NCBI GenBank assembly: GCA_009761415.1
Contig: QUOL01000005.1
Coordinates: forward strand, 682,001 to 746,000
Length of the DNA: 64,000 nt
Direction: 5' to 3'
DNA from: Sarcomyxa edulis
Taxonomy: Eukaryota > Basidiomycota > Agaricomycetes > Agaricales > Mycenaceae
The notes under the pieces are model-generated. The model was not told where the DNA came from and did not search any database. It saw only the letters and a program-made list of their open reading frames with translations. Shown piece by piece: positions 31,430-43,450 of this stretch; position 1 is the first letter of the stretch, and each line of letters starts with the position of its first letter. Made by a program: the position numbers and the translations under genes.

Positions 31430-33708
31430 ATCCCCTCGTCTCTTTTGATTTCGATGACACTGACACTTTACCTTGCTTTGCTTTATATTATTCCACTCAA
31501 TCGATCTATGATTTGGGTTATACTTACCACACACCGGACACTATCCTACCTTGTAGATCGATAGTTGGACCACTCCTCACCCAGGCTCCTCACTGTATCA
31601 TGTTTATGTATATCGGACGCAACTCTATCTCTAATGACCTGGACCCAGTTACCCAATGCCCTTCCGTGACACTTTTCGTCGGTCATCAAAACCGCTTTTG
31701 TCGTTCGCGAGGTCTGCTAATTCGGCTTGAAGCTTGAAGTGGCTCGAACTTGAAGCTTGAAGGCTGGAGACGTATTTACGGTTATTATACCTTGTTATGC
31801 TAGATGGAGGGTTTCAAATCCCCGAGTCCTCAGTGCGATGCATCAAACCGTCTCCCTGGTGTCTCCTAGGCCACCCAGGCTCGAAAGTCTCATAGATATG
31901 GCAGAGATATCTTTTACAGGTAATGGTTGCAGCTCTACGGTCCTTCAGCATGTGTTGCATCATTTGCAGGGTGAACACAGATATAACCTGCGATTTCTGC
32001 TCATGAGGCTTGCCCGTAGGACCAACCTCTAGTTTGCACCCACGATAAAACGTAAAACATCCCCGGATCATTCTCACCCATTTGTCAACTTAGCTCTGGC
32101 ATGTAAGGCTATTCTGTCCTTGTCATCCAGGCTCGTCGATCTTGACTCGTGCTGTATACATATAGCTTGAGAGCGAAAAAAAACGAACGTAGACAATGAT
32201 CACGTACATTTAAGCGTGGATTCTGAATTTGTGTCTTCTGACAGACTCGTCTGATATGTGTACTCAGTCGAACTCGAGGCTGGCCCTGTGGTTGTTGGGC
32301 GTTGAGCGCTGAGCGCTGATGTATCGTAGCGGAGGTCTATTCCTCGAGGTAAATTGGTGATGAGTCAGGTCGTGGTGAGCGTGTGTAAATCTTTGTCGTA
32401 AATATACGCCCACATTTAATTCTAGACAAGTGGATTTCGGCGAGAAGACGTTGTCATGCGCTGGGAAGGACTCGCAGTCGGAGATGCCCACGTTCAGGCG
32501 GAAGCCATCTGGATGGAGATATGCCGGAGGCCAGCGATAACAAAACGACAAGGAAGAACTTATATGGACTAGTAACCCATGTGAGACCGATGATAGAGAT
32601 TGCAATGATCTTCGAGGGCAAGAAGCCAGAAGGATGCGTAGCTTGTAGCTACGTCAAGAGACGACCAAACAAGAGAGGTGAACAAACGAGGTTCTCCAAA
32701 CTTGAAGAAGAATGACCGTGCCGTGTCCAAGCAGCTGGCCATAACGTGACCGCTCGACCCCTCAAAGCTGTGGGTCATGACTACCAAAAGAGACAAATAC
32801 GACCGGTAGGTTGAGATCAAAAACACAAGAAGTAGAAGCAGAAGGGAAAGGAGGAGAGCCGCAGAAAACAAGCACCAAAGATAGTACGAGTCGCGGAGAG
32901 ACGAGGAACGAATGGGAAAAACCACCAAGTGTTCGGAGTTTAAGCGTGCGAGAGAGATAACTTCGGAGAGGACAAGAAGTGCAGAAAGTTCAGACAGAGG
33001 AGGAAGCAGATATTGTGTTTGAGAAAATCAGCAAAAGGCCAAGGGAACAGGAAGTCTACAAGGAAGCTGTAAGGACGGGACACGGCGAAGAGATTTTGGT
33101 GTATGCATTGACGATGGTTGACGAGAAGAACAATAGATAGAACACCGTTTCTTAGCTGGGTAGTTCGGAGACAGCCTGAGATGATGATACACAATAACGA
33201 AAGAGATGTGTGTTCGACATTCCCCGAGTCATGAGGCGGGTTTAGCAATGTGTAAGCCTTGGGTGGCAGTGACAGATATCAATCGCAGGTACGCAGTTTG
33301 AGAGTTGACCGGTGACCGAATGAGAGATTCGAACAATCGCAGAACTACCGGCAGATGTACGTCAGTTTTGAGTTCCTACTGCGTCGGCAAAGTGAGAGCA
33401 GCATAATAATGATAGTAGTCGTACACACCTTACACGAGTGGTCGGAGGCACTGTGCGCAGCTATGTATGAGATGCCAACTAGTGACCGAGCGAGTACGAA
33501 GATCGTCTGTTGTACCGCCGATGACCAGATGGGACCAATAGTGTGGTCCACATCAGCATGAGGACGTTGGACACCTTTGGCGACCGAGGCCGCCGTCACC
33601 GTCAAACAGGTGTTTGAGTTGTAAGCGGACAGAAGTCGCATAGGTGCTCGCGGTTATGCCTCATAGCACAGCCCTCCGACTCCGAAAAGTGACTATTGGA
33701 CGAAGAAT
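31430..33708. other. long stretch without a recognisable gene
   Basis: This is about 2.3 kb downstream of the CSC1 gene. It has a small direct repeat (CTTGAAGCTTGAAG twice, around 31727-31761) and purine-rich DNA from 32640 to 33080. Open frames are antisense-symmetric and carry no domain. No tRNA or rRNA is seen. Confidence 0.4.
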
Positions 33709-33790
33709 TTACAGCTGGTTTCATAAGTTTGCGGAATCCAACTTTCAAAAATCTGACGATGGTCGTGTTTGCTCAGGACCCCGGAACACT
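33709..33790 (+). repeat. left 82-bp inverted repeat
   Basis: This begins TTACAGCTGGTTTCATAAG and ends CCGGAACACT. It pairs with 34484-34565 in reverse complement with one visible mismatch, and flanks the small SAM-like ORF. Confidence 0.85.
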
Positions 33791-33877
33791 GCAAATTGAG
33801 AGCTTGCGTCGAAGATTTGTTGAAGACTAGAGATTCGAGAAGATGTCAATGATATCGATTGAGACTGAGAGCCAGTC

Positions 33878-34204
33878 ATGCCTCATCGTAGAGTCTCTTC
33901 AGATCTGATCCACGCTGAATGCAAGCTTGGTGTCACGAACACAATAAGTCACCAGTTTTCCTTTGCAGCGAAAGCGAAAGGGTACAGCCCTGATGTCATC
34001 CACCATCTCGACAACTCGGCTCTTGTAGAGTTGGGCTTCACTCCTGGGGACGCTATCCGCTTGAACGCAGGAAGCATCAAGTGGTGGAACGGACCCGACG
34101 TGAAGAGGAAACGCGATGGCGACGATGACCGTGGCACCGGCATGCCTAGCGACGCGGCCGAGAGCCAGCCCACTGAGCCCAGAGGAAGTTGTTCCTCCCA
34201 ATGA
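33878..34204 (+). CDS. small SAM-like domain protein, 108 aa
   Basis: An intronless frame starts MPHRRVSSDLIHAECK. The core reads YSPDVIHHLDNSALVELGFTP followed by GDAIRLNAGSIKWWNGPDVK. The pattern (short helix, L-x-x-L-G-(I/F)-x-x-G-D-x-I-R-L, then W-W/N-x-P-x-x-K-R) is that of SAM-like helical domains seen in many short Agaricomycete proteins, often near transposons. A basic stretch (KRKRDGDDDRG) and a polar tail follow. It lies between two 82-bp inverted repeats. It could be an independent small gene, or the last exon of a decayed larger gene. No function can be given. Confidence 0.5.
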   Translation: MPHRRVSSDLIHAECKLGVTNTISHQFSFAAKAKGYSPDVIHHLDNSALVELGFTPGDAIRLNAGSIKWWNGPDVKRKRDGDDDRGTGMPSDAAESQPTEPRGSCSSQ

Positions 34205-34483
34205 GGTTTTGTTGTCGAGGTATCATCAAAGGATGATGTGTTCAGTTGAATCTCGTCATTGTATAGCAACATTATAGCAAGTTTATCCCCCTACTACCAG
34301 TAGTACTTATGCAGTCCTTTCGAAGTCTATCTCTTTACCATCACTCCTTTCATCTTGATACAAGTCGTGTTATCATGTACTTAGTGCAATAAACCTCAGT
34401 AATTAGTCTCCCCGAGTCTTTATTTCAAGCTGTTCAGCCGTCTGATAGATCGATGCCGTTCTCGCCTTGCTTGGATTGCGGGG

Positions 34484-34565
34484 AGTGTTCTGGGGTCCTG
34501 AGCAAACACGACCATCGTCAGATTTTTGAAAGTTGGATTCCGCAAACTTATGAAACCAGCTGTAA
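34484..34565 (-). repeat. right 82-bp inverted repeat
   Basis: This is the reverse complement of 33709-33790 with one mismatch (an A/G in the CCC(A/G)GAACACT end). The segment bounded by both repeats is 857 bp. Confidence 0.85.
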
Positions 34566-36307
34566 TTCAACGCCGTTGATGAGGATCCTCGGATCAGGGA
34601 ATGACCGAGGCAAGAAAAGGAAAGAAATCGGACGATTCTAAGATTCGTCACCTGGATGACGGTGCGAACTGTTCAGAACATGAGATGTTGAGAAGACGAT
34701 GCGTCTGCATGAGTATATAGGACGATAAATAAGGACGATATACACATACTAGTATTGTGTACGTTATCCTAAGCTTGTTCGCCTCCTTTCTTGCTCGAAT
34801 AATGGGAACGGGGAATGGCTCATCCTTTTCTCCAAGTTAACATCCTCTGGAAATAGGGGGTGAACCACGATGTAGCTACAAGCGACCTCATGCTCATGCT
34901 CACTGATTAGATGAGGAGATCCCAACGTTCTCTCTCTCGAGATGTATACGTGACTGTCGGCCTGAGAAATCGCCTGAGTACAGTCGCAATCTTGCAATCT
35001 CGCAACCACAGTTTCGACCGAGGAAAGCCGTCTCACACCTCCAGTGATTGGTACTATGAGTCGCCATATGATCATGAGTCAAAGAAACGCATCCTATGGG
35101 GGTGGGAAGGAGTGGTTAGATCTTGAACGATGATAGATAGCGAGAGATTGATAACAACAATGCATATGCGTACCCGGTACTCAGATAAATACCCAAGACG
35201 AGTAACCGGATAGTCCAGGATTGGGAGACAATGGGTTTCCGATTAGTACTAGCACTCGCAAGGTAGTAGTACTACTATCAGGACTCGTCTTATCAATCCT
35301 GCAGGGAAACCGACTAGTGCAGCTCTGAGCTACAGCTACAGCTACCTGGGGTCATCAGATTCAGAACGCTTGTTCGGTGCAACTACAGGAGTAACGGAGA
35401 TGAGATTTCCAAAGATGTAGATACACCGATACTGACCGTGACTCTTGCCATGCCACCCACTCCCTTTGAGGTCATGACTTGTGATCTAGGGGGAAGCATC
35501 TATCAGAATTTGATGAGATAAATATCTGGGGAGCGAGGTGCGCCTCAAAATCCAAAATCCGAAGCCGAAAGTGGGGACCTTCGAAGTAGCAGTGCACAAC
35601 CGTGTTAGTGTTAGCGCAAGCGCGTTCCCCGAGTCAGGGCGGGTCGACGCGTATTTGCTGCAGGCCTTTCGCTTCAAAGGTTTCAAAGGTGGCCGTCGAT
35701 CGCGAACGGGAATTCCATGGGTAAAATAAATGGTGGTGGTGTCACTGTGCTCTTTTATACGTATAAATCTTTATTTGATTTTTTGATATGTATGTTAGTC
35801 GTTTGAGGGTGGTAAATACGTGCGTGCAAGTCATAGTCATGAGCATGTGGAACTTGTAATAAGCTAGTGGAACAACAACGCCTTCGTGAGGCGTACGAAG
35901 AAAAGTTGATAAGTAGAATGTCGATGCATGATGGTGTGTAGAGTATGTGTGGTGTATGAGGGGGATATGGATGTGAAGGACGCATGCATGAAAATGAGAA
36001 GATGAGAAGATGAGAATGAGAATATGATAGACGGCCTAGAAATCATAATACAATATCGCCAGGAGAGCCCCAAATAGATATCGATATGCAGAGAAAGATT
36101 GCGGGTGAAGATGGGTATTTGAGGGTGTCCATGAAAGGGGTACTAGGCGAGGAAATGCAACTTTTGTACAGTGCGTGCGTAAATGCGAGGTCCTGTCATA
36201 GGTTAAGAGGATGCAGGAGAAGCAGGAGGACCGTTGAAGGCAAACGTGCAAGATGAATAAAGAAAAAGAAAAGAGCAAAGAACACGGAACAAAGAACTCG
36301 TGGAGTG
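34566..36307. other. intergenic, no gene seen
   Basis: This contains a 14-bp palindrome TAGTAGTACTACTA near 35263 and a short CTACAG repeat near 35331. The last 500 bp are probably the 3' UTR side of the cyclin gene. No domain is found. Confidence 0.4.
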
Positions 36308-37420
36308 CTACCATCTCGCGGGAAAGGCATAGGCAAAGATTTTTCCTTTGAGCGGGTGACCGTTGGGCAGCTTTTGTTTACGGAGAGCAAAACCTGGAGA
36401 TTGATCCCCAGTGAGGATCTTTGGATAATATGGACCTGGAGGGTTGGGCGTTTGCGGTGAAACCGACGATGCAGGGGAGGTGGAATTGGAGTACGACGGC
36501 GATGGCGTATCGGGAGTCGATGGGGACGAGCCGTAAGTGGATTTGGATGGAGGCTGGGAGGATGGTTTGGGAGGAGACGATTGTTGTTGTTGTTGACCGA
36601 ACATGGGGATTGCGCTGGTGGTGGTGTTCGGTGGAGGCATGGGTGTGGGTGCAGAGCTGGGGGGTGCTGATGTTGCTGGCGCTGCTGCTTGCGCCGCGGC
36701 TCTGGCAGCGCGTTTTGAGACCATCTGAAGTGAGTATGTAGGGTACGGACCGACTCCCCGAAAATCCCGTTTGACCATCTTCTCGAAATTCTCCAATATC
36801 GGGTTATCGACTGTCAGCTCCCATTCCAAATAACTGCACATTTCGCGTTCCATCTGGTTGATTTCCCGGAGAGAGAACATTTGCTGGGCGACGATACTCC
36901 AGGATTTGTTGGAGTAAGTGTCGTCACATATCACCTTGGACGCGATCATGAAGGCTGAGATGAAGAGACGGTGGCCAGACGAACCGCGTGCGGTTGGGAA
37001 TCGAGCCTTGAGACGTTGAAGGAGGACGAGGGCAGCAAATGTCACGGATGGGTGGAGTTTTGTGCGATGAAGAGCATAGGCAATGAAATAAGGTAGTCTG
37101 GATTGCGTCTGGGTGCCATTTGGTGGTTGTTCCGGGCAATCGAACAGATGGGTGATGAATTGTCCACAGAGACGTGCTATAGACTCGTGGCCATAAAATG
37201 GATCAGGCTTCGAGCCTGAATGTGGCTGGGGTGCTGCCTAGAGACGAAGAGGTCAGACAACAAAGAGGCACGAACAACAAAGACGAACCGGAGGTACCGT
37301 CTGAAAACCCATACGATGTCTTGGAGGAGCAGCAGCAGCAGGCGCGTTGGGAGGCGCCGCCTTCCTATAACCCGGGGAAGCAGGACGAGGTATTGAGGAG
37401 CTCCGAACATGATCAGCCAT
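36308..37420 (-). CDS. PHO80/PCL-like cyclin
   Basis: The start chosen is the ATG at 37420 (MADHVRSSSIPRPASPGYRK), followed by an Ala/Pro-rich stretch, a 60-80 bp intron after GFQT, and AAPQPHSGSKPDPFYGHE. The cyclin box follows: ARLCGQFITHLFDCPEQP, LPYFIAYALHRTKLHPSVTF, LVLLQRLKARFPTARGSSGH, RLFISAFMIASKVICDDTYS, NKSWSIVAQQMFSLREINQM, EREMCSYLEWELTVDNPILE. The S-x-x-R-x-F-I-x-A-x-(M)-x-A-x-K and N-x-x-W order fits Pho80/Pcl-type cyclins, which activate a Pho85-type kinase in phosphate signalling, polarity or cell-cycle entry. The C-terminal half is low complexity (Ala, Pro/Ser and a QQQQQ run), typical of fungal members, and ends GKIFAYAFPARW. The frame continues upstream of the ATG without another Met. 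Confidence 0.8.
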
Positions 37421-38640
37421 GGGATAAGTTGGATATATCTCGATGTTACGAGATGAGATCGAATGAGGACTTGGTGGACCTGAGGGGAAATGGGTTAAAT
37501 AAGAAGTAAAAATGAGGAACTAATATATGATTCTCGAAGGAGTGGCAAGGTCCCTGGGGATGAGACGGCACGCTTGGAAGTTCCACTCATGGAAAAGAAG
37601 ATAGTAAAAAATAAAAAGCGTGGCCGTCCCGCCATATCGAGGTCATGGCCGAAAGAAAAAGTTTTTGGAATCCAGGCTTCCCGAGTTGCCGCGGTTGGCT
37701 GATTGTTGGGACCTCTTTGATTGCCCAAAATTGGCAGACAAACCCGGAAATCTGAACAAGGAAATGTATACTCACGAGGCTATAGGTGGCTAGTAGGCGA
37801 TGAGGAGGGTAGACTCTGAGCTTGGAGGATGTCCGGCAGCTAGCTTGGGTGGCTTGAGCTTGAGTGGCTTTTGAGTGCTGCCTTGAAACGAGGAAGCGTA
37901 CTCTTCTAATAGCTCATATACTCTCGCACTGCCTTGTTGATTTTTACTTCGGTCTTACGGGCGTTGTGGATCAGTTGGCGCAGCGCTTGCAATGCTACCC
38001 CGTCCGTGGCGGTGGCATTCGGACTAACCTGCCAGTGGGCCATAGCGCCAGCAGCTGCTACCACTAGACTACTGGTATACCTATAGTCGTATTATACATC
38101 GCCTTGAACGCGTACCCAAGCACCCACACCGCCTTACTTCTTGGCGAGCCTGAATTTCTCCTGAATCAGACAGGTGCAGTCCAACAAGGGCACAATCACC
38201 GTGACTTTCAGTCTTTCACGGAACAAGCACCATCAATCTTACTGTATGTCCATTCTCCCTTTCACGGCGGCCTTGAGGTATCTCCTACAATGATGACCGT
38301 TTCTTGTTTCAGAACACACTCAATTGTACGCACGCCTCTTTTCCTACAACACCGTTCTCGCATTGTCGTGTCGTGTCGGAGTCCGTCATGTGGCAACTGC
38401 AGCAATGGCCACCTGCCTCGATTCTCGCATTCGGACACCTACGTGAACTGACACGACGATACATGCATTCAATGGTCCATTGGCGTCATGTAAAATGCTA
38501 TATCGGTCATACCATTCCAACTGCAATACTTCTTGCTCCGACTCGTCTCCGAAGAATAAGGACGGCGCGTATGGGTCCTCTACATCTCCTATTATGGTAT
38601 TTTCATTCTTTTTTTGCTTCCGTATCCCGAGTCCGCAGCC
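37421..38640. other. intergenic upstream of cyclin gene
   Basis: No gene is recognised. This should hold the cyclin promoter. Short pyrimidine-rich runs and isolated open frames only. Confidence 0.4.
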
Positions 38641-41600
38641 GCTGGCCATGGCTCCTCTATTGGCCCTAGGCATTCCGCTCTCTCATCTATCCCGACCCCG
38701 ACGACGTTTCAATACCTTGGGTCAAAATTTCACACTCGAGACCATTTAACCTTCCTTTCAAGCTCCCGTAAAGGCTCCTCACCTAGACCTTACTTGGTGT
38801 CACTGCGGCGATTGTGGCGGTCTCGGTCCGACCCTACATTCTTTGGCTTTCAAGTTGGGTTATGCTCTCGACGATGACTCCATGCATCTCGGGACGCCTC
38901 TGGAAGTAGGACGAGGGTACGTTCGTCAACACTTCTACCATGAAATAACACTGTTTCTCTTCAGGATCCCCAGGATCTCTTCCAACTCCCACCTGTGTGA
39001 ATCCGGAGCAGCCTCATCACGTGTGGTACTTTCCTTTCTCAATTCCGTCTATTCCGTTGAACTGCCGGTATTCTTTCTGGCTCGGGAACTTCTTCGACAT
39101 CAGAAATCAATCATATAGATATAGATTTTGCACATTGCACGCCCTATACAGCAAGCCCTCTCATCGGCAAGACTTGGACACGAGCAAACAGCGTGTTTAT
39201 TACGGGACTTATGTCCGCGAAATACAGCACTTTGTCTTGTGGATTGGCTGGCGGACCCACAGAACCCGATTCCCGCACTTCTGCAATGTATTACCAAGAA
39301 TCTGTTTATCGCGTCCTGTTTCTTTTCCCTTCGGTCACATTAAACATAAGTATTCGGAATCGTATCTGGGGTCAATGATTGGCACTGGCGTTATGTCATC
39401 ATGTACGCCCGACTTCTCTTCCGATATCCCTGTTACTTGCTATATACTTACCTCGTTGACGCCACGGTTCTTGATTTCCTGTGTCGAGCAGTTCAAGACA
39501 GCTCGCATCCTGCCTTTTACGATGGTTCTGCTATGATAGCGAGCACTCTTTCTCTCATCCCACCACAGGAACCCAAGGGATGCCGCAACTCATTTGAGCA
39601 AGATCCGGCAAGGACACGCTCGAGCCTCAGTCTATGATCCCAACACAACCCTCTACGAAGCTACCCACTGGAGACTCTTGGAGCCCAACGCAGATACCTC
39701 GGCTCCGACGCACATCTCCATCCCACTCAACGTCCGCGTATAGCATTATGCCTTCAGGTTCAGGTCCAAGGATCTACCTACTCCTCAATGCCACTGATAT
39801 CCGCGCAAAGTCGACGTCATCAGCCACCCCACACTTGACCTTGACCCCCCAAATTACCCCGAACCCTTTCTTCCACTTCCTCGCTATACATACACCATCG
39901 ATGCCCATGGTCGTGGAGAATGGGGTGGGGACAGTTCCTGAACTTTCTTGGGAGCTTACTCATGTCTAAATCGAGTCTGATCACACAGTGACGACGTTCT
40001 TTCGCTCTCCTTCGTAAACCTATACTCACCCAGCGATCAGCTGGGCTTAGTCGATTCGTTCACGCGTACTTGCGGCCTACTACGAGCAGACTATCCGGCG
40101 CTTGATGGACTACCGGTCTCTGCCTATCTATCGACGCTTTCCTAATGGGCTCTCTCTCCGCCTGATAAGTCAACCTATCGGACACTCACATCTTCCGGCG
40201 TTTCACCTCCTGCGATGATCTACCGGGCCCGGAACGAACGAAGGTCACCTGTCTGTCATCTTGGGGGCGCTCGAGGTAAACTTGGCTATGGTGGCACACC
40301 CGCTCTCATTCGTAACGCTTCAAACCGGATGAGATCCATCCGTTTTTGACGTTAGGGTGGGTAGGAAGGAACTAGAGCCGTCTCGATATCTGTATCTCGT
40401 TGATTCTCAAGCTACGTTGATTGTTGACCAGTGTTTTTCTAGAACATGGGAGCTGTGCATCCCATCATATCCGATAGGATGGCGCCAAAACCTAACTTAC
40501 TCACGAAGGCTTAAATGAAAGAATCGAACTCGTATCATGCGACCAGCGTCCACGAGCGAGTTTATGTATGTGAAGAGAGTCTCTCTCTCCATCGTGGATG
40601 CAGGATGTACCCTTGTGTAATATTCACCTTGCAATCTAGAAGAAATAGATTTTACTCAAGCATTTCTTCTGATCCTTTCACGATACGATACGCCACGCAT
40701 CATCATCATGTTATCGGTCAAGTCAAACCTCAGAGAGGGAATATGGATGACTATAGAATGGTAGCGTCATGTAACGCCCGAATTTTGGTGTTCAATCAGG
40801 CAGGGCCTTCGCTGACTTGAAATATCTTATAGGTTCCTTGAACTCTCATCCAGAATCTGAAGGCTAATCTAACACGTGGTACGATGGCGAGAAAACGTAC
40901 GCACGTACGTCCTTCGATCGTGATCGTGAGTGGTAAAATAGACTCTAAAGCGCTTGGGCTTAGGGCGCCAACTACGGGGCGCCAATCTACAAAGTCATCT
41001 GAACGTTTCGACGGGCGTCTCTCGATGAACGGAAGATAATCATCAGGGGGAGAGATTCCATCCGGTAATTATAGGTCTTAAAATACCGACGGGCGCTTGT
41101 GATAAGCGCTTATCTCCAAAGCTACTTGGGATTTATCTCCTCGATTGCTACCGGCGATATTTGGTTTAGCTATCGAGTTTGGATGCTTTCCCCATCCTTC
41201 GTATACTCAGCCTCGGTCTTCGGAGATATCCTTTTGGACGTTCGCTCATGTGATGATGTGGATGGAACAGCTCCGACTTGAGCGCTCACATTGGTGAGCG
41301 CAAGCAATTCACCGCACACGAGTTTATGTCTTCTTTCAAAGATATCTGATGGATGTGGAACAGGACATCAACGTATGTCTAAAATGAAGTTCTCAGGCTG
41401 GGCCTAATCTTGGTGAGTATTGTAACTCATACTAGAGAATTTGACTGACTGACGCGTGTTGATCGCTTTTTAACTCACTCGGAGACAGATAGTAGCAAGA
41501 CCGAACTGTTTCTCGTTGCGTGCTTCTTGCAGCATCTCTCAAAATACGCCACCAAGTATGTACCATCTAGCCTCAACATCTCTACCAGAAAAGATAGGCA

Positions 41601-43450
41601 GATAGCTTCGCTGTGTTCGTGGTTTCGTAGGTCCGATACATGCCGTTGAATCCCCTTCCAGTCTATACGACATGATTGTCTTCTTACGCTATACTGGTCG
41701 ATCCTAGTTGGTCCCCGTCGGCCGAAGACTATATCCTCATCGGATATTCCCCACCGACTGCTCCTCTCTAAACTCGCATCTGAATGGCAAGCGACACCTC
41801 GTTTCAACAAGGCTAAAAATCTGTGCTGTCTATCCACGCTTTACCTCCTCTCGTACGGATTGGACTCCTCTTCCCATGTCGGTACCAATACGATAGGAAG
41901 CGTTCTCTACCACCTGTCAACTCGTATGCTCACGCCGCTATCACTCTGGGAAACTGACTCTCGATGAACGTTTTTTCGGCCGGCGTTCTCTATCCCTATC
42001 GTGGCCACAGCGGACTTCTATTCACCGAACAGTACGGCTTGGCCACCCTTTCTTGGTCCACGCCAACGGGCTGTACATTTTTGGCGACGCTTCCCATGAA
42101 TCTTTGACTCGGGGAATGGGTGCTGGCCACAGCGCTCCTGCTGGTTGTTGCTATTGTCATTGTTACGCATTACTCGGCAGTTTTCAACCAAGGACCGCCA
42201 TCTTGCGAGTTTCCATCGCTCATCATCCAGCGACGAAGGACCGTACTCCGGTGATACGTATGTGTCCAGAATAGGGATTTCTAATGTAAGGGCTATATCC
42301 GGTAAAGCCTCGTGTACTGTACTCCCAATCCACATCTAGACGGCATAAAATACCTCTTTGGGACTTGAAGGTCACATCTGCTGACACCTAGTCCTGCAAG
42401 CCCTGGTTAGAAAGAGCCCGAAGTTAATGAGAGCGTCTCGAACGCAAGAGCTTCAAACAAACTTCAAGCTCGAGTGCGTATCGCAGGCAATATTGAGTTG
42501 TTCCTTTGTTGGCGTCTGTATCAGGATTGGCGCTTCACGATAGACGCTCTTGTTCAGCGCTAAATCGCACGTGTGTATTCTGAACCCTCTTCCTTATCAT
42601 CAGACCAACATATCTGCTGTAAGTCTCTTCTTCTACTTACTGCATACTATCTTTCCGAACAGATACACCAAAATCCGGAACAAAGCGGCTCTCATGTGCC
42701 TCTACCTCAAGATCGAAGTGATGAGGAGACGGTGACGCTTACAGCACCCTGCGGTGAAGTACAGCTAGGCTAATACAGCTAGTACCCATGCACGAGGCAA
42801 GTCTTCCCTTGACTGATACCATATGATTAAGGTGTAATCTCGCCTTTCTCCTGCAGACGGTATTCTTTCCCTGTATGTGTCTCTCTCGACTAATATTGCA
42901 ATTGTTCTACTTCTCATCTCCAGATGATCAGTTCACGCACACAACGAGGTGCTTATGTTTGTGATGAGACCCTTGTTTTTCATGAAGCTATCTCCGTTAC
43001 AACCTGAGCTTCAGTCCCACGAGGACAAGAACATCGGGTGTGTTCCTGTACGTCTGTTTTACGCAATAATGTGAGTTGTCTCGTTTTCTGCACGTATGAT
43101 CCTCAGATGACGAGCGAGACTGAGAGACAAAAAACCAAGGGATTCGTACTAATTGTGTCGTATGCGGATCATAGCGACATGTCTTCGACTTTTCATAATG
43201 TCGCGAGCTCCTCCCAGGTGTTTCGACTTCGTTACATGGTATGATCTGAACATTGGTATTACTCTTTGTCTCTTTTTCTGATTTGTTTGGCTTCGAGGTA
43301 ACGAAATTTGGCAAGGACATCTTGTCAACAGAATGCAGACTGCGGAATTCGGTACGCATCTTTGCTTCTGACTCGTGAGTCGTGACTACTTTTGTTCTCA
43401 CTGCTATGTACTCTTCGTCTTCTAGGCTGTTACAGCATCCATTAAATCCG
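38641..43450 (+). pseudogene. broken coding-like stretches, gene debris
   Basis: The plus strand has several stretches that read like protein but change frame or hit stops without usable splice sites. Examples are WCHCGDCGGLGPTLHSLAF (about 38797), a 180-codon frame at 38997-39536, YDPNTTLYEATHWRLLEP (about 39632), SSKTELFLVACFLQHLSKYA (about 41489) and VHANGLYIFGDASHESLTRG (about 42055). I could not assign any family. Possible explanations are one or more decayed multi-exon genes, a fast-evolving gene with many tiny exons, or sequence errors. No LTR, terminal repeats or transposase motifs were seen. Confidence 0.3.

Noticed and set aside
31795..31830. tRNA-like B-box (GGTTTCAAATCC)
   Set aside because: No A-box, no acceptor stem pairing and no cloverleaf could be found around it.
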